From Halapricum hydrolyticum (GTDB lineage Archaea > Halobacteriota > Halobacteria > Halobacteriales > Haloarculaceae), in NCBI GenBank assembly GCA_025517565.1, contig JAOPKD010000006.1, positions 95,172-159,171 of the forward strand: a DNA stretch of 64,000 bases, given 5' to 3'. The notes below the pieces were generated by a model. It did no database searches and had not been told where the DNA came from. It saw only the letters and a list, made by a program, of their open reading frames with translations. Made by a program: the position numbers and the translations under genes. This document shows positions 37,481 through 46,018 of the stretch, piece after piece (the stretch's first letter is position 1; the number at the start of each line of letters is the position of its first letter).

Positions 37481-37615
37481 AGGCGGATTCCCCGCCCTTC
37501 CGAAAACCTCCGGTTTTCGGCTTTCGCAAATCTTCTATTTGCGTCAACACCGTGGGCGGAGTTGAAGCCGACACCCGGCCCGGATTTCATTAGTGTAGAA
37601 CACTTCATTGAACGT

Positions 37616-38806
37616 GTGGCGTCGGACGAGTACCACCGTCGAACGCTCATCACCCGCCTCACCCTCCGCAGCAGCGAGGACGGGCAACTCCTCCACGATA
37701 CCATCGAAGAGTGGCTCGACGGATGCAATCTCGCTAGTGGCCTCGCGTGGAACGAGTGCCACACCAAGTCAGACGTACGCGAACTCGCCAAAGATAGAAT
37801 CAAGCAGGACACCAAGCTAGGGGACCAGCACGCCACGCTCGCCTGCCACGAGGTCTCCGGTGCAATCAAATCCTGCATCGAACGTCGCAAGAACGGGAAG
37901 AAAGCCAGCCACCCACAGTTCACGAGTCGGACGATGGCGTACGACCGACGCACTCTTACCGTCTTCCCCGACCAAGAGAAGATCTCGCTCACCACGCTCG
38001 GAGACCACAGTCGCGTCCACGCCGACCTGTGTCTCCCAGAGGGCGAGGACGGCTACCAGCACGAGTATCTTGACAGCGACGAGTGGGAGTACACGGAAAG
38101 CACACTCCACTACAGAGACGGTGACTGGTACATTCACCTCGGCTACCGCACGCCGAAGGAAGACGAGACTGAGGCAGTGACTGAGAACGGAACGGTTCTC
38201 GGTGTTGACCTCGGCGTCAACCAGATTGCGGTGACGAGTACGGCGCGGTTCTTCGACGCTGCGGAACTCAACCACCACCGCCGCGAATTCGAGAAAACAC
38301 GGGGTAATCTTCAGCAGACGGGCACGCAATCCGCACACCGAACCATCGAATCCCTCTCGGGGAGCGAGGAACGGTACGTGAAGCACGTCCTCCACAGCGT
38401 GGCGAACGGTATCGTGGAGGAAGCCCTTGACCACGATTGCGACGGCATCGTGTTCGAAGAGTTAGACGGGATTCGGGAGGACTTGCCCGACGCAGCGTGG
38501 CATTCAGAGTGGGCGTTCCGCAAGTTGAAGGACTACGTGGAGTACAAAGCGGAGTTCGAGGGCTTGTTCGTGGACACGACGAGTCCACGGAACACGAGCA
38601 AGCGGTGCAACCACTGTGGGTTCACGCACGAGGACAACCGGCACGCCGGGCAGTTCGAGTGCGTGTCGTGTGGGAAGTCGAATCACGCGGATTATAACGC
38701 CGCAAAGAACGTCGCGGAATTGTATCTCCGGCGGGGCCATCAGCCGTCCGGTCGGAGGAGCGTCAGTCAATACGCTCTGAAGTCAGGAGCGAGGACGCTG
38801 AGTTGA
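37616..38806 (+). CDS. tnpB: TnpB-type RNA-guided nuclease (OrfB of IS605 family)
   Basis: 396 residues from the GTG at 37616, giving the usual short N-terminus before RRTLITRLTLRS; the frame is open to 37562. RuvC-like catalytic residues are complete: Asp in VLGVDLGVNQIAVTS (about 200), Glu in DGIVFEELDGIRED (about 283) and Asp in NHADYNAAKNVAE (about 365). The zinc ribbon CNHCG...CVSCG is intact (about 330-350). It therefore looks active. TnpB proteins cut DNA guided by an RNA from the element's right end. Confidence 0.93.
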   Translation: MASDEYHRRTLITRLTLRSSEDGQLLHDTIEEWLDGCNLASGLAWNECHTKSDVRELAKDRIKQDTKLGDQHATLACHEVSGAIKSCIERRKNGKKASHPQFTSRTMAYDRRTLTVFPDQEKISLTTLGDHSRVHADLCLPEGEDGYQHEYLDSDEWEYTESTLHYRDGDWYIHLGYRTPKEDETEAVTENGTVLGVDLGVNQIAVTSTARFFDAAELNHHRREFEKTRGNLQQTGTQSAHRTIESLSGSEERYVKHVLHSVANGIVEEALDHDCDGIVFEELDGIREDLPDAAWHSEWAFRKLKDYVEYKAEFEGLFVDTTSPRNTSKRCNHCGFTHEDNRHAGQFECVSCGKSNHADYNAAKNVAELYLRRGHQPSGRRSVSQYALKSGARTLS

Positions 38807-38888
38807 CTGGATACACCAGTCCACCCACTTGGGTCAGAGGCCGAGTTCACTGACAAGCCCCGCGCCACCGTGCGCAGGGCAGTTGACT
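38700..38888 (+). ncRNA. Putative right-end guide RNA (omegaRNA/sotRNA) of the tnpB element
   Basis: Position-based call. In this family the guide RNA spans the 3' end of tnpB and the right end, and haloarchaeal tnpB genes are known to give sense-overlapping transcripts there. The 3' hairpin at 38857-38880 (GCCC-C-GCGC / GCGC-A-GGGC, loop CACCGT) would be its last fixed structure, with the guide following from about 38885. The 5' limit is a guess. Confidence 0.5.
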
Positions 38889-38921
38889 GTGTATCTGTGA
38901 CAACACTCTGTGATTCGTGCG

Positions 38922-39674
38922 CTATTCCGTCAGCGCGTTTTCGATCGACTTCGACGCGCTGACGAGGAGGCTGGCGTCGGTATCGAGCTCGTCATCGCCC
39001 GATTCCTCGCGACTTCGGCTGACGCCCACAGCGCCCCGAGGATATCCAGAGTCGTCGAGGATCGGCGCGGCGAGGCACTCAATGTCAGTCCGATACTCGC
39101 CGTCGTCGCGAGCGAGTCGCTGTTGGCGGATCGTTTCGAGTGTGCTCTTGACCGTCTCCGGGTCCGTGAGTGTCGCATCGGTATACGTATCGAGTTCACC
39201 TTCGAAGACAGCGTTTCGCTCCTCGTCCGGCAGGAATGCGAGGACCGCCTTCCCGCTCGCCGTCGCGTGCAGTGGTAGCGATTCGCCTTCTCGAAACGGT
39301 TGGCTCGCGGTACTCGTCGGACGTCGTATATAAGTGGCGATCGTCCGCCCGCTCTCGTACAGTACGAGTGTCGCGACGTGACCGACCGACGCAGCCAGAT
39401 TGTCGACGATCGATTCGACGCGATCCGGTACCGCTCGCTTCGGCACGGTCGCACCGAGCGACCACAGGCCGAGACTGAGTCGGTACGCGCCGTCGCGTTC
39501 GACCAGATAACCGAGGTCCGCGAGCGTGTGGACGTGCTTGTAGATCCCACCCTTCGAACGATCGAGGTGCCGTGCGAGTTCGCTGATGCCGGCTCCGTCC
39601 AGCTCGGCGACCGCTTCGAGAACCGCGAAACTCGTCCGGGTTGCCTTGATCTCCTTGCCGTCTGACCGGGCCAT
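38922..39674 (-). CDS. IclR-family transcription regulator
   Basis: 250 residues: N-terminal winged helix (AVAELDGAGISELARHLDRS, then KGGIYKHVHTLADLGYL, about 20-60) and a C-terminal effector domain with LPLHATASGKAVLAFLP near 130 and CLAAPILDDSGYPRGAVGVS near 200. It stands at the head of a sugar-uptake region and points away from it. A candidate operator abuts its own TATA box. IclR proteins of haloarchaea such as XacR control pentose use, so a sugar or sugar-acid effector is plausible (inference). Confidence 0.9.
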   Translation of the reverse strand: MARSDGKEIKATRTSFAVLEAVAELDGAGISELARHLDRSKGGIYKHVHTLADLGYLVERDGAYRLSLGLWSLGATVPKRAVPDRVESIVDNLAASVGHVATLVLYESGRTIATYIRRPTSTASQPFREGESLPLHATASGKAVLAFLPDEERNAVFEGELDTYTDATLTDPETVKSTLETIRQQRLARDDGEYRTDIECLAAPILDDSGYPRGAVGVSRSREESGDDELDTDASLLVSASKSIENALTE

Positions 39675-39699
39675 GAACTGGGTGAACGCACCGCTGGCA

Positions 39700-39707
39700 C
39701 AAATATC
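39700..39707 (-). promoter_or_regulatory. Candidate TATA box of the IclR gene
   Basis: Read on the minus strand, GATATTTG lies 25 bases before the start codon at 39674, giving a nearly leaderless transcript. The operator-like palindrome begins on the next base upstream, over the BRE position. Confidence 0.5.
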
Positions 39708-39724
39708 GTTCGCTCTGTGTGAAC
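39708..39724. promoter_or_regulatory. Operator-like palindrome 1 (GTTCGC-N5-GTGAAC)
   Basis: GTTCGC TCTGT GTGAAC: five of six arm positions are complementary. It sits directly upstream of the iclR TATA box, where a bound protein would affect TFB/TBP binding, suggesting autoregulation. Confidence 0.55.
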
Positions 39725-39908
39725 AGATGTGCTCGACCCGGCAGCATGTCAGAGGCTATCGCCGGTCTACGATACGTAGCTTACAATCGTATTTTTGTCA
39801 TGGCGGATCAGTCGTCGACAGTGATTGGGCCTAGTGAACGCCGTCTGTAGGCCGGCGATACAGAACTGTGGGTGTCCCCTCTGCGACGAGCTCTGTGCCG
39901 TACGTCTC

Positions 39909-39925
39909 GTTTTCGAGAAGTGAAC
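39909..39925. promoter_or_regulatory. Weak operator-like site 2 (GTTTTC-N5-GTGAAC)
   Basis: GTTTTC GAGAA GTGAAC keeps the right arm and the five-base spacer but matches only four of six left-arm positions. Listed because of its alignment with the stronger sites on either side. Confidence 0.3.
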
Positions 39926-40183
39926 GGCGTGAGCAGTGAAAACCTGCCAAACGGGTATCGATCCCGGCCGAGACGCCCCAGTCGATCACGTACCGCTTTT
40001 CGGCGACTCCCTCGGTGTTTCGCCCCTTCTATACTCTCGGGATCATGGCCATAGTATGACCGCTCGCAGTAGGGCGCCGATGCGAATTGATTTATACCGG
40101 CCGCGACGAAGGAGCCGTTCGCCGATTCGCGACTGACTCCGTAGAGAGTCTCTGTGGGCTGTACTGCATCAACTCGTCCTTTT

Positions 40184-40200
40184 GTTCACGGATAGTGAAC
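40184..40200. promoter_or_regulatory. Operator-like palindrome 3, perfect (GTTCAC-N5-GTGAAC)
   Basis: GTTCAC GGATA GTGAAC: perfect 6-5-6 inverted repeat. With palindromes 1 and 4 it defines a consensus GTTCnC-N5-GTGAAC. It lies 184 bases before the transducer TATA box. Confidence 0.65.
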
Positions 40201-40308
40201 GATTTGAGGACAAACAGAGGGAGAGCTACTGTCGGCTGCAGTCAGAGCGAGCAATCGGCGGTTTGGGACGCGATACCGCTGCTGACTGACTGGATCGTCT
40301 CGCCGTCC

Positions 40309-40325
40309 GTTCTCTAATAGTGAAC
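40309..40325. promoter_or_regulatory. Operator-like palindrome 4 (GTTCTC-N5-GTGAAC)
   Basis: GTTCTC TAATA GTGAAC: five of six arm positions match. It lies about 60 bases upstream of the transducer TATA box, 125 bases from palindrome 3, a position more usual for activation than for blocking polymerase. Confidence 0.6.
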
Positions 40326-40383
40326 GATTGGCCGATCAGCGCTGTCCCACGCGGCTCACCTGCTGGATTCGTTCTCAGCCAGA

Positions 40384-40392
40384 ACATATACC
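40384..40392 (+). promoter_or_regulatory. Candidate TATA box of the transducer gene
   Basis: ACATATACC lies about 40 bases before the ATG at 40429, implying a leader of some 12-15 bases. Confidence 0.45.
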
Positions 40393-40428
40393 AACACGTA
40401 CCTCCACTATCAATGTACGAATAGAACA

Positions 40429-42306
40429 ATGAGCGGTCCAGACACCGGGAAAAATCAGACCGAGTCCGGCGAACCGTCGGTATTGAGCCGGATCGTCCCC
40501 GATGTGGTTCGTCGCCGGTACACCCTAAAATTCGCACTTGTAGTGGCGATCATGGGCGTTGCCATCGGGATCATGGGGGCAACAGCGACCGGTGTGGTCT
40601 CACAGCAGGTAGAACAGAACGTCGAAGAAGAGTACCAGAATCTGGCGTCGCAACAGGCAAACACCCTGGAAACCTGGATCGAGCGCAACTCGATCTCGGT
40701 CACGCTTGCCTCGAAGAACGATGCGCTTAGCAATACCGAGCCGGGCGCCCGATTCGACATCCGGAGTGAGCTGGCGACGACAGACGGGAACGTATACGGC
40801 GTGAATGCTATCTATCTATTGAACGTGTCAGATTCGGGCGCTCGGGTCGTCGCGAGCCCACAGCTCATCGCCGACAGGCAGCTCAACCAGACGCGACGGG
40901 CCTGGGTCGGGGAGACACCGTTCGACTCTATCGACGTGATGGATGTCCACGTCACGAGCGTTCACCGGATCGGCGACACGCCCGTCGTCGCGTTCGTGAG
41001 TCCCGTGACTGGGCATCCGGACCGATATCTCGTGATGGAGTACTCCGTCACGGATCTCGCGATGTCGTTGGACACCGATACCGAAGGTCGAGTCACGATG
41101 GTCGTCGACGACGAGGGGACCATTCAGGCGACTAACGACGGCGACCGAATTCCCGGTCGCGATCAATACGGGAACGGAACCGCGATGCGCCCCGTCCGTC
41201 TCGCATCCGAACTGAAAGAGACTGACCAGAAAGCCGGCGTCGTCCCCGACATGGCGCCACACGAGACGATCCTGGACGAAGAGTATACCGTGGGCTATGC
41301 ACCTGTCGAGGTCTCGAACGTGGATCTGAACTGGACCGTGCTCGTTCACGAACCGCGCTCGAACGTCTTCGGTTTCATGCTGGCTATTTCGCGCTGGGGG
41401 AAACTCGCGACGTTTGGCGGGATTTTGTTGGTCGGTCTGTTTGGAACGGCCATCGGATACAACACGACTCGCGACATCAATCGGCTCCGGCAGTGGGCCC
41501 ACAGGATGCGCGAGGGCGACCTCGAGACGACCGAGACGACGACCCGGATCGACGCAATCGGTGAGTTGTACGACGGGTTCGAGAACATGCGTCGCTCGCT
41601 CCAGCAGCAAATCAAAGAAGCCGAGCGTGCACGCAAGGAAGCTGAGGTCTCCCGCGCCGAAGCGATGCGAATGAACGAGTATCTCCAGCAGAAGGCCGAA
41701 GAGTACTCACGGATCATGCGTCGCTGTGCGGACGGCGACCTGACCCAGCGTCTGGAGCCCGACGGCGAGAGCGACTCGATGGATCAGATCGCGACCTCGT
41801 TCAACGATATGCTTGCAGAACTAGAGCGCGCGACCGGTCAACTCAAGCGATTCGCGGTCGAAGTGGAGGACACCGGGGAACTCCTCCAGACGAGTTCGGA
41901 TAGCGTTCGGGTCGCAAGCGGTCACGTCGCCGATTCCGTCCAGCGGATCGCTGACGACGCCGACGAACAGAAGGAACAGCTGCAGGAGATCTCCCGCGAG
42001 ATCGACGACCTCGCTGCAGCCTTCGAAACCCTCGCTGAACATGGCGACGATGACGTCCGAGCACATGGTGAGCGTCTGGACGAAATCGCAGCCCGCATCA
42101 GCGAAATCGCGACGCTCAGTGAGGAGACGCTCGCCGAATCGGGTATCGTCGCCGGTGCCGCCGAGGAGCAGGCCGCCGAACTCACGGAGATTTCCGACCG
42201 CGCTCGTGATCTGACACAGTACGCCCGCCCCCTCCGAGATACCCTTGAGGAGTTCGATACCGGTACTGACGCCGATCTGTACGCCGAGGAACCGACCGTC
42301 GACTGA
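40429..42306 (+). CDS. Transducer (MCP)-like membrane protein lacking the kinase-control tip
   Basis: 625 residues. TM1 (about 35-57), an extracytoplasmic dCache-like sensor (about 58-310), TM2 (about 320-340), HAMP (about 342-395), a coiled linker, a second HAMP with DGDLTQRLEPDGESDSM (about 430-470), then coiled coil. Normal haloarchaeal transducers next have a long four-helix hairpin whose tip binds CheA/CheW. Here the N-side helix (QLQEISREIDDL) passes within about 40 residues to the C-side helix (AAEEQAAELTEISDRARDL), and no tip motif exists. It may not control CheA directly. It is followed by the ABC importer ATPase gene 53 bases on. Confidence 0.88.
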   Translation: MSGPDTGKNQTESGEPSVLSRIVPDVVRRRYTLKFALVVAIMGVAIGIMGATATGVVSQQVEQNVEEEYQNLASQQANTLETWIERNSISVTLASKNDALSNTEPGARFDIRSELATTDGNVYGVNAIYLLNVSDSGARVVASPQLIADRQLNQTRRAWVGETPFDSIDVMDVHVTSVHRIGDTPVVAFVSPVTGHPDRYLVMEYSVTDLAMSLDTDTEGRVTMVVDDEGTIQATNDGDRIPGRDQYGNGTAMRPVRLASELKETDQKAGVVPDMAPHETILDEEYTVGYAPVEVSNVDLNWTVLVHEPRSNVFGFMLAISRWGKLATFGGILLVGLFGTAIGYNTTRDINRLRQWAHRMREGDLETTETTTRIDAIGELYDGFENMRRSLQQQIKEAERARKEAEVSRAEAMRMNEYLQQKAEEYSRIMRRCADGDLTQRLEPDGESDSMDQIATSFNDMLAELERATGQLKRFAVEVEDTGELLQTSSDSVRVASGHVADSVQRIADDADEQKEQLQEISREIDDLAAAFETLAEHGDDDVRAHGERLDEIAARISEIATLSEETLAESGIVAGAAEEQAAELTEISDRARDLTQYARPLRDTLEEFDTGTDADLYAEEPTVD

Positions 42307-42359
42307 CCTCTCCGATCTTTTGGGTAAACTATTTGTACCAGAATACCGCACAATCGAGC

Positions 42360-43520
42360 ATGGCAAATGTCACGCTCGACGGAGTGACCAAGGTGTTCCA
42401 GGACGAGAGTGGTGATATCGTCGCGGTCGACGACCTGAACCTCGATATCAGAGACGGCGAGTTTCTGGTACTCGTCGGCCCGTCCGGCTGCGGGAAATCG
42501 ACGACGCTCCGGATGGTAGCGGGGCTCGAAACGCCGACGGAGGGGACGATCCACCTGGGCGACCGACCGATTACGAATCTCACCCCACAGGAGCGCGACA
42601 TCGCGATGGTGTTCCAGTCTTACGCGCTCTACCCCCACATGACGGTGCGTGGCAACATGTCGTTCGGCCTCGAAGAGTCGACTGAGCTCTCCGACGCCGA
42701 GATACGCGAACGCGTCGAGGACGCCGCCGAGCTGCTCGGCATCGACAACCTGCTCGACCGGCAACCGGGCGAACTATCGGGCGGCCAGCAACAGCGCGTC
42801 GCGCTGGGACGGGCGATCGTTCGCGAACCCGAGGCGTTCCTGCTCGACGAGCCCCTGGCCAATCTCGACGCCAAGCTCCGGGCAGATATGCGGACCGAAC
42901 TCCAGCAACTCCAGGAGAGCCTCGGGACGACGACAATCTACGTGACCCACGATCAGACTGAGGCGATGACGATGTCCGACCGCATTGCGGTCCTCAACGA
43001 CGGGGAACTCCAGCAGGTTGGGACTCCGCTGGAGTGTTATCACCGACCGAACAACCAGTTCGTCGCCGGCTTCATCGGCGAACCGTCGATGAACTTTCTC
43101 CCGGTCACGCTGGAAGACGGAACGCTCGTCGGCGAGCACTTCGAGTATTCGCTCAGCGAGGACGTGCGTGCCGATCTAGAGGGTCACTCCGAGTTGATTC
43201 TCGGTATCAGACCGGAGGACATCGACATCGTCGACAGTCCGACCGGAGAGCACGAGTTCCCGGCGCTCGTCGGCGTCGTCGAACCCCAGGGGAACGAGAA
43301 CACCGTCCACCTCGCGTTCGAAGGGCAGGACCGGACCGAATCGGAGCTGACCGCGACGATCGGCGGTATGCGCTCGGTGGAAGAAGGCACGTCTGTTGGG
43401 ATCGAACTCCCTGAAAGTGCGATCCACGTTTTCGACGCGAAAACCGGGGACGCGTTGCACAGCCGCAGTCTCCAGGACGTCGAAAGCGACCAGCCGCTTC
43501 GAGGCGCTGAGCCGGCCTGA
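42360..43520 (+). CDS. Sugar ABC importer ATP-binding protein (MalK/UgpC type)
   Basis: 386 residues from ATG 42360. Walker A GPSGCGKST near 39, Q-loop VFQSYALYPHM near 83, signature LSGGQQQR near 138, Walker B AFLLDEPLANLD near 158, switch His in YVTHDQTEAMT near 193, and a C-terminal TOBE/regulatory domain (about 240-370) typical of carbohydrate importers. Energises the permeases at 45058 and 46019. Confidence 0.95.
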   Translation: MANVTLDGVTKVFQDESGDIVAVDDLNLDIRDGEFLVLVGPSGCGKSTTLRMVAGLETPTEGTIHLGDRPITNLTPQERDIAMVFQSYALYPHMTVRGNMSFGLEESTELSDAEIRERVEDAAELLGIDNLLDRQPGELSGGQQQRVALGRAIVREPEAFLLDEPLANLDAKLRADMRTELQQLQESLGTTTIYVTHDQTEAMTMSDRIAVLNDGELQQVGTPLECYHRPNNQFVAGFIGEPSMNFLPVTLEDGTLVGEHFEYSLSEDVRADLEGHSELILGIRPEDIDIVDSPTGEHEFPALVGVVEPQGNENTVHLAFEGQDRTESELTATIGGMRSVEEGTSVGIELPESAIHVFDAKTGDALHSRSLQDVESDQPLRGAEPA

Positions 43521-43653
43521 TACCACCGGCTGTAAGGAATTCGGCGACCCGGCTCGTCGAATACCTTCGGGCGACCGTGCCGCATCACACTGTTCTTTCC
43601 CCGCGGTAGTCGCCGGTCTGACTTCAGACGTTTATTAAAGATCACCACAATTA

Positions 43654-43660
43654 CTATATA
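43654..43660 (+). promoter_or_regulatory. Candidate TATA box of the binding-protein gene
   Basis: CTATATA lies about 25 bases before the ATG at 43685, the leaderless spacing. TTTATTAAA at 43631 is a second candidate. It implies the binding protein can be made independently of the transducer-ATPase transcript, fitting the need for excess binding protein. Confidence 0.5.
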
Positions 43661-43684
43661 GGAGAACGTAGAACACCAAGACGT

Positions 43685-45019
43685 ATGGCACCAGACAGTA
43701 GTGCACGTCATGGTCCGATCACGCGTCGTAAAGTTTTGGGAACGTCTGCGGGACTCGTCGTGGCTGGACTAGCTGGCTGTAGCAGCGCTAACGACGACGG
43801 AAACGGCAACGGCAATGGAGACGGGACGCCGAACGACGTCCCGCTCGAAGTCCTCCATGCCTGGACGGGTGGAGACGGTGCCGACGCCATCAACAAGCTG
43901 ACGTCGATGTTCAAAGACGAATACCCCGATCTCCAGACGGACTTCCGTCCGATCGGTGGTACGGGGAACGTCAACCTCGACTCGGTGGTCGCCCGCCGAC
44001 TCGCCAACCGGGATCCACCTGCTGCCTGGCAGGCGTGGCCGGGTGAAAACCTGACACAGTACGGTGGCCTCCTGCGCAACATCACCGACGTCTGGGAGGA
44101 CAACGACTACACCGACACGATGAACGAGATGGCTGCGGAACTCTGTCGGCTCAACGATGAGTATCGGGCCATTCCGCTGGTCTCCCACCGGATGAACAAC
44201 CTGTTCTATAACGTTCACGTCTTCGAAGAGGCAGGTGTCGATCCGAGTTCAGTCGACAGTCCGAGCGCGCTGATCGATGCGTTCGACACGATCCAGACCG
44301 AGACCGACGCGGACCCGATGACACACGCGATGTCGTCGACGTGGCCGACGTTGCAACTCGTCTTCCAGAACTTCCTCGGTATGGACGGCGGCTACGACGC
44401 GTACACGGATTTCATCGAGGGCAACGGCGACGAGGATCACCTGGTCGAGGCGCTGGAACTCACCAAGGAGATGCTGCAGAACTACATCAACGACGACGCC
44501 TCGACCATCAGCTTCACTGAGGGCAACAGTGAGATGATGAAGGGCAACGCAGGCTGTATCCAGCAGGGTAACTGGGCGTACGGCATGTACCGCGCCGAGG
44601 ATAGCGGCGTCGAGTACCAGGAGGACTGGGACTGGATGGCCTATCCCGGCACGGAAGACATGTACATGCTCCACATCGACGGGTTCACCTTCGCACGTGA
44701 CACCGACACGCCGGTCAAACAGAAGACGTGGGCGGAGTTCCTCGGCACGAAGGACGCCCAGGTCGAGTTCGGCAACCGCAAGGGGGCGATCCCGCTTCGA
44801 ACCGACGTCGACACGAGCCGGCTGACGCCGTTCCTCGAGATGACGGCGGACGACTTCAACAGCGTGGATCAGTTCCCGCCGACGATCGCACACGGGCTCG
44901 CCCTGGCGCCGGAGCCGATGGACGCTGCCATGTCCGCCATTGGCAACAACTTCATGGGCCCGTACGACGTCGAAGCGGCTGCGTCGGCTCTCCTCGACGC
45001 GGCAGCCATGCAGGGATAG
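43685..45019 (+). CDS. Extracellular sugar-binding lipoprotein of the ABC importer
   Basis: 444 residues. Tat motif TRRKVLGTSAG (about 14-24) and a lipobox VAGLAGC with the lipid-carrying Cys at about 35, then an Asn/Gly/Asp linker. The mature part is a family 1 solute-binding protein: LEVLHAWTGGDGADAINKL near 57, AWQAWPGENLTQYGGL near 120 and MKGNAGCIQQGNWAYGMYRAE near 285. It should be folded before export and tethered to the outer face of the membrane. Confidence 0.94.
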   Translation: MAPDSSARHGPITRRKVLGTSAGLVVAGLAGCSSANDDGNGNGNGDGTPNDVPLEVLHAWTGGDGADAINKLTSMFKDEYPDLQTDFRPIGGTGNVNLDSVVARRLANRDPPAAWQAWPGENLTQYGGLLRNITDVWEDNDYTDTMNEMAAELCRLNDEYRAIPLVSHRMNNLFYNVHVFEEAGVDPSSVDSPSALIDAFDTIQTETDADPMTHAMSSTWPTLQLVFQNFLGMDGGYDAYTDFIEGNGDEDHLVEALELTKEMLQNYINDDASTISFTEGNSEMMKGNAGCIQQGNWAYGMYRAEDSGVEYQEDWDWMAYPGTEDMYMLHIDGFTFARDTDTPVKQKTWAEFLGTKDAQVEFGNRKGAIPLRTDVDTSRLTPFLEMTADDFNSVDQFPPTIAHGLALAPEPMDAAMSAIGNNFMGPYDVEAAASALLDAAAMQG

Positions 45020-45057
45020 TGGGCTAACCTGATAGCAGAACAGCATTCATTTCACCC

Positions 45058-46017
45058 ATGGAAAGTTCACAGGATGCGGTAGCTGGTGCAGGTACTGGTG
45101 AGCACGCCGTCGAAGACCGGCGCGCTCGTCTGCGTCGCTTCTGGAAGAGTGACTTCGTTCGTTCTGCCCCGTACTGGGGCATCCCACTACTATTGATGGG
45201 TCTCGCCGTCTACGGCGGCATCATCTGGAATATCTTGATATCGCTGACGGATTACCAAGGCTTTCTCGAGCGCCCGGACTACGGAAACCTTGATCTCGAG
45301 ATGTACCGGCAGGCGCTGTCGGATTCAGCAGTCCACCTGACGGCTCGCAACACGTTCGTACTGCTGGTCGCGTTTACGTCGGTATCGCTGGTTCTGGGGT
45401 TGTTCCTCGCGGTCCTGTTAGATCGTGACATCCGCGAGAAGAGCAAGGTCCAGACGATCTATCTCCTGCCGATGGCGCTGTCGTTCGTCGTCACGGCCCA
45501 GTTCTGGCTGTGGATGTACAATTACAACGATGGGTTGGTTAATACGGTCATAGGCCTGTTCGGATTGGGCCCATACAACTGGATCGGCAATCCGTCACTG
45601 GTCCTCGGTGCAGTCATCTTCGCCCTGATCTGGCAGTTCAGCGGCTACACGATGGTCGTCTTCTTGGCGGGATTGCAGTCGATCTCTAACGATCAGTTCG
45701 AAGCGGCCAGAGTCGACGGCGCCAGCATCTTCAAGACGTACTGGCGAGTGATTATTCCGCAACTGAAGTCCTCGTCGGTCAGTGCCGCCGTCGTACTGAT
45801 GATCTTCGCGCTGAAGATATTCACGTTCCTGTATGCCATGTTCGGGACCTATCGGCCCCCAAAAGGGACCGACGTTCTCGCGACACTGATGGTGCGAGAG
45901 GCGTTCCAGCTCCAGAAATGGGCGTACTCGGCGTCGATCGCGACGATCCTGCTCGCGATGTCGCTGTTGGTGATCGCACCGTACCTCTACTACCAGTACA
46001 GAGAGGGGGCACTGTAA
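45058..46017 (+). CDS. Sugar ABC importer permease 1 (MalF/UgpA type)
   Basis: 319 residues, six helices after a charged N-terminal 40 residues. The coupling-loop EAA motif is FEAARVDGASIFKTYWRVIIP (about 222). Forms a heterodimer with the next gene product, which starts one base after its stop. Confidence 0.94.
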   Translation: MESSQDAVAGAGTGEHAVEDRRARLRRFWKSDFVRSAPYWGIPLLLMGLAVYGGIIWNILISLTDYQGFLERPDYGNLDLEMYRQALSDSAVHLTARNTFVLLVAFTSVSLVLGLFLAVLLDRDIREKSKVQTIYLLPMALSFVVTAQFWLWMYNYNDGLVNTVIGLFGLGPYNWIGNPSLVLGAVIFALIWQFSGYTMVVFLAGLQSISNDQFEAARVDGASIFKTYWRVIIPQLKSSSVSAAVVLMIFALKIFTFLYAMFGTYRPPKGTDVLATLMVREAFQLQKWAYSASIATILLAMSLLVIAPYLYYQYREGAL

Positions 46018-46018
46018 A

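Larger units (their letters stand above)
37490..38888 (+). mobile_element. IS605/IS1341-type element carrying only tnpB
   Basis: The body is a full tnpB with no tnpA. The left end has two perfect hairpins, CCGAAAACC-TCC-GGTTTTCGG (37500-37520) and CGCAAAT-CTTCT-ATTTGCG (37525-37543), closed by an outer CCGCCC/GGGCGG stem (37492-37497 with 37554-37559). The right end has a GCCC-GCGC hairpin at 38857-38880. Subterminal hairpins of this sort are recognised by TnpA in the IS200/IS605 family. Exact ends are estimates. Movement would need a TnpA from elsewhere. Confidence 0.75.
39675..40428. other. Long regulatory gap between iclR and the transducer gene
   Basis: 754 bases with no credible gene in either strand. 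It holds the iclR promoter, at least three palindromes of one type, isolated GTGAAC half-sites at 39682 and 39834, and the transducer promoter. An A/T-rich stretch with TTGATTTATACC near 40087 could be a further promoter, but I see no ORF for it. Confidence 0.6.

Noticed and set aside
39829..39839. GTGAAC at 39834 as an operator
   Set aside because: The matching left arm is GATTGG, unrelated to GTTCAC.
37022..40428. tRNA or other stable RNA gene in the non-coding stretches
   Set aside because: No cloverleaf with a T-loop and anticodon arm was found by eye in the gaps at 37.0-37.6, 39.7-40.4 or 47.5-47.9 kb.
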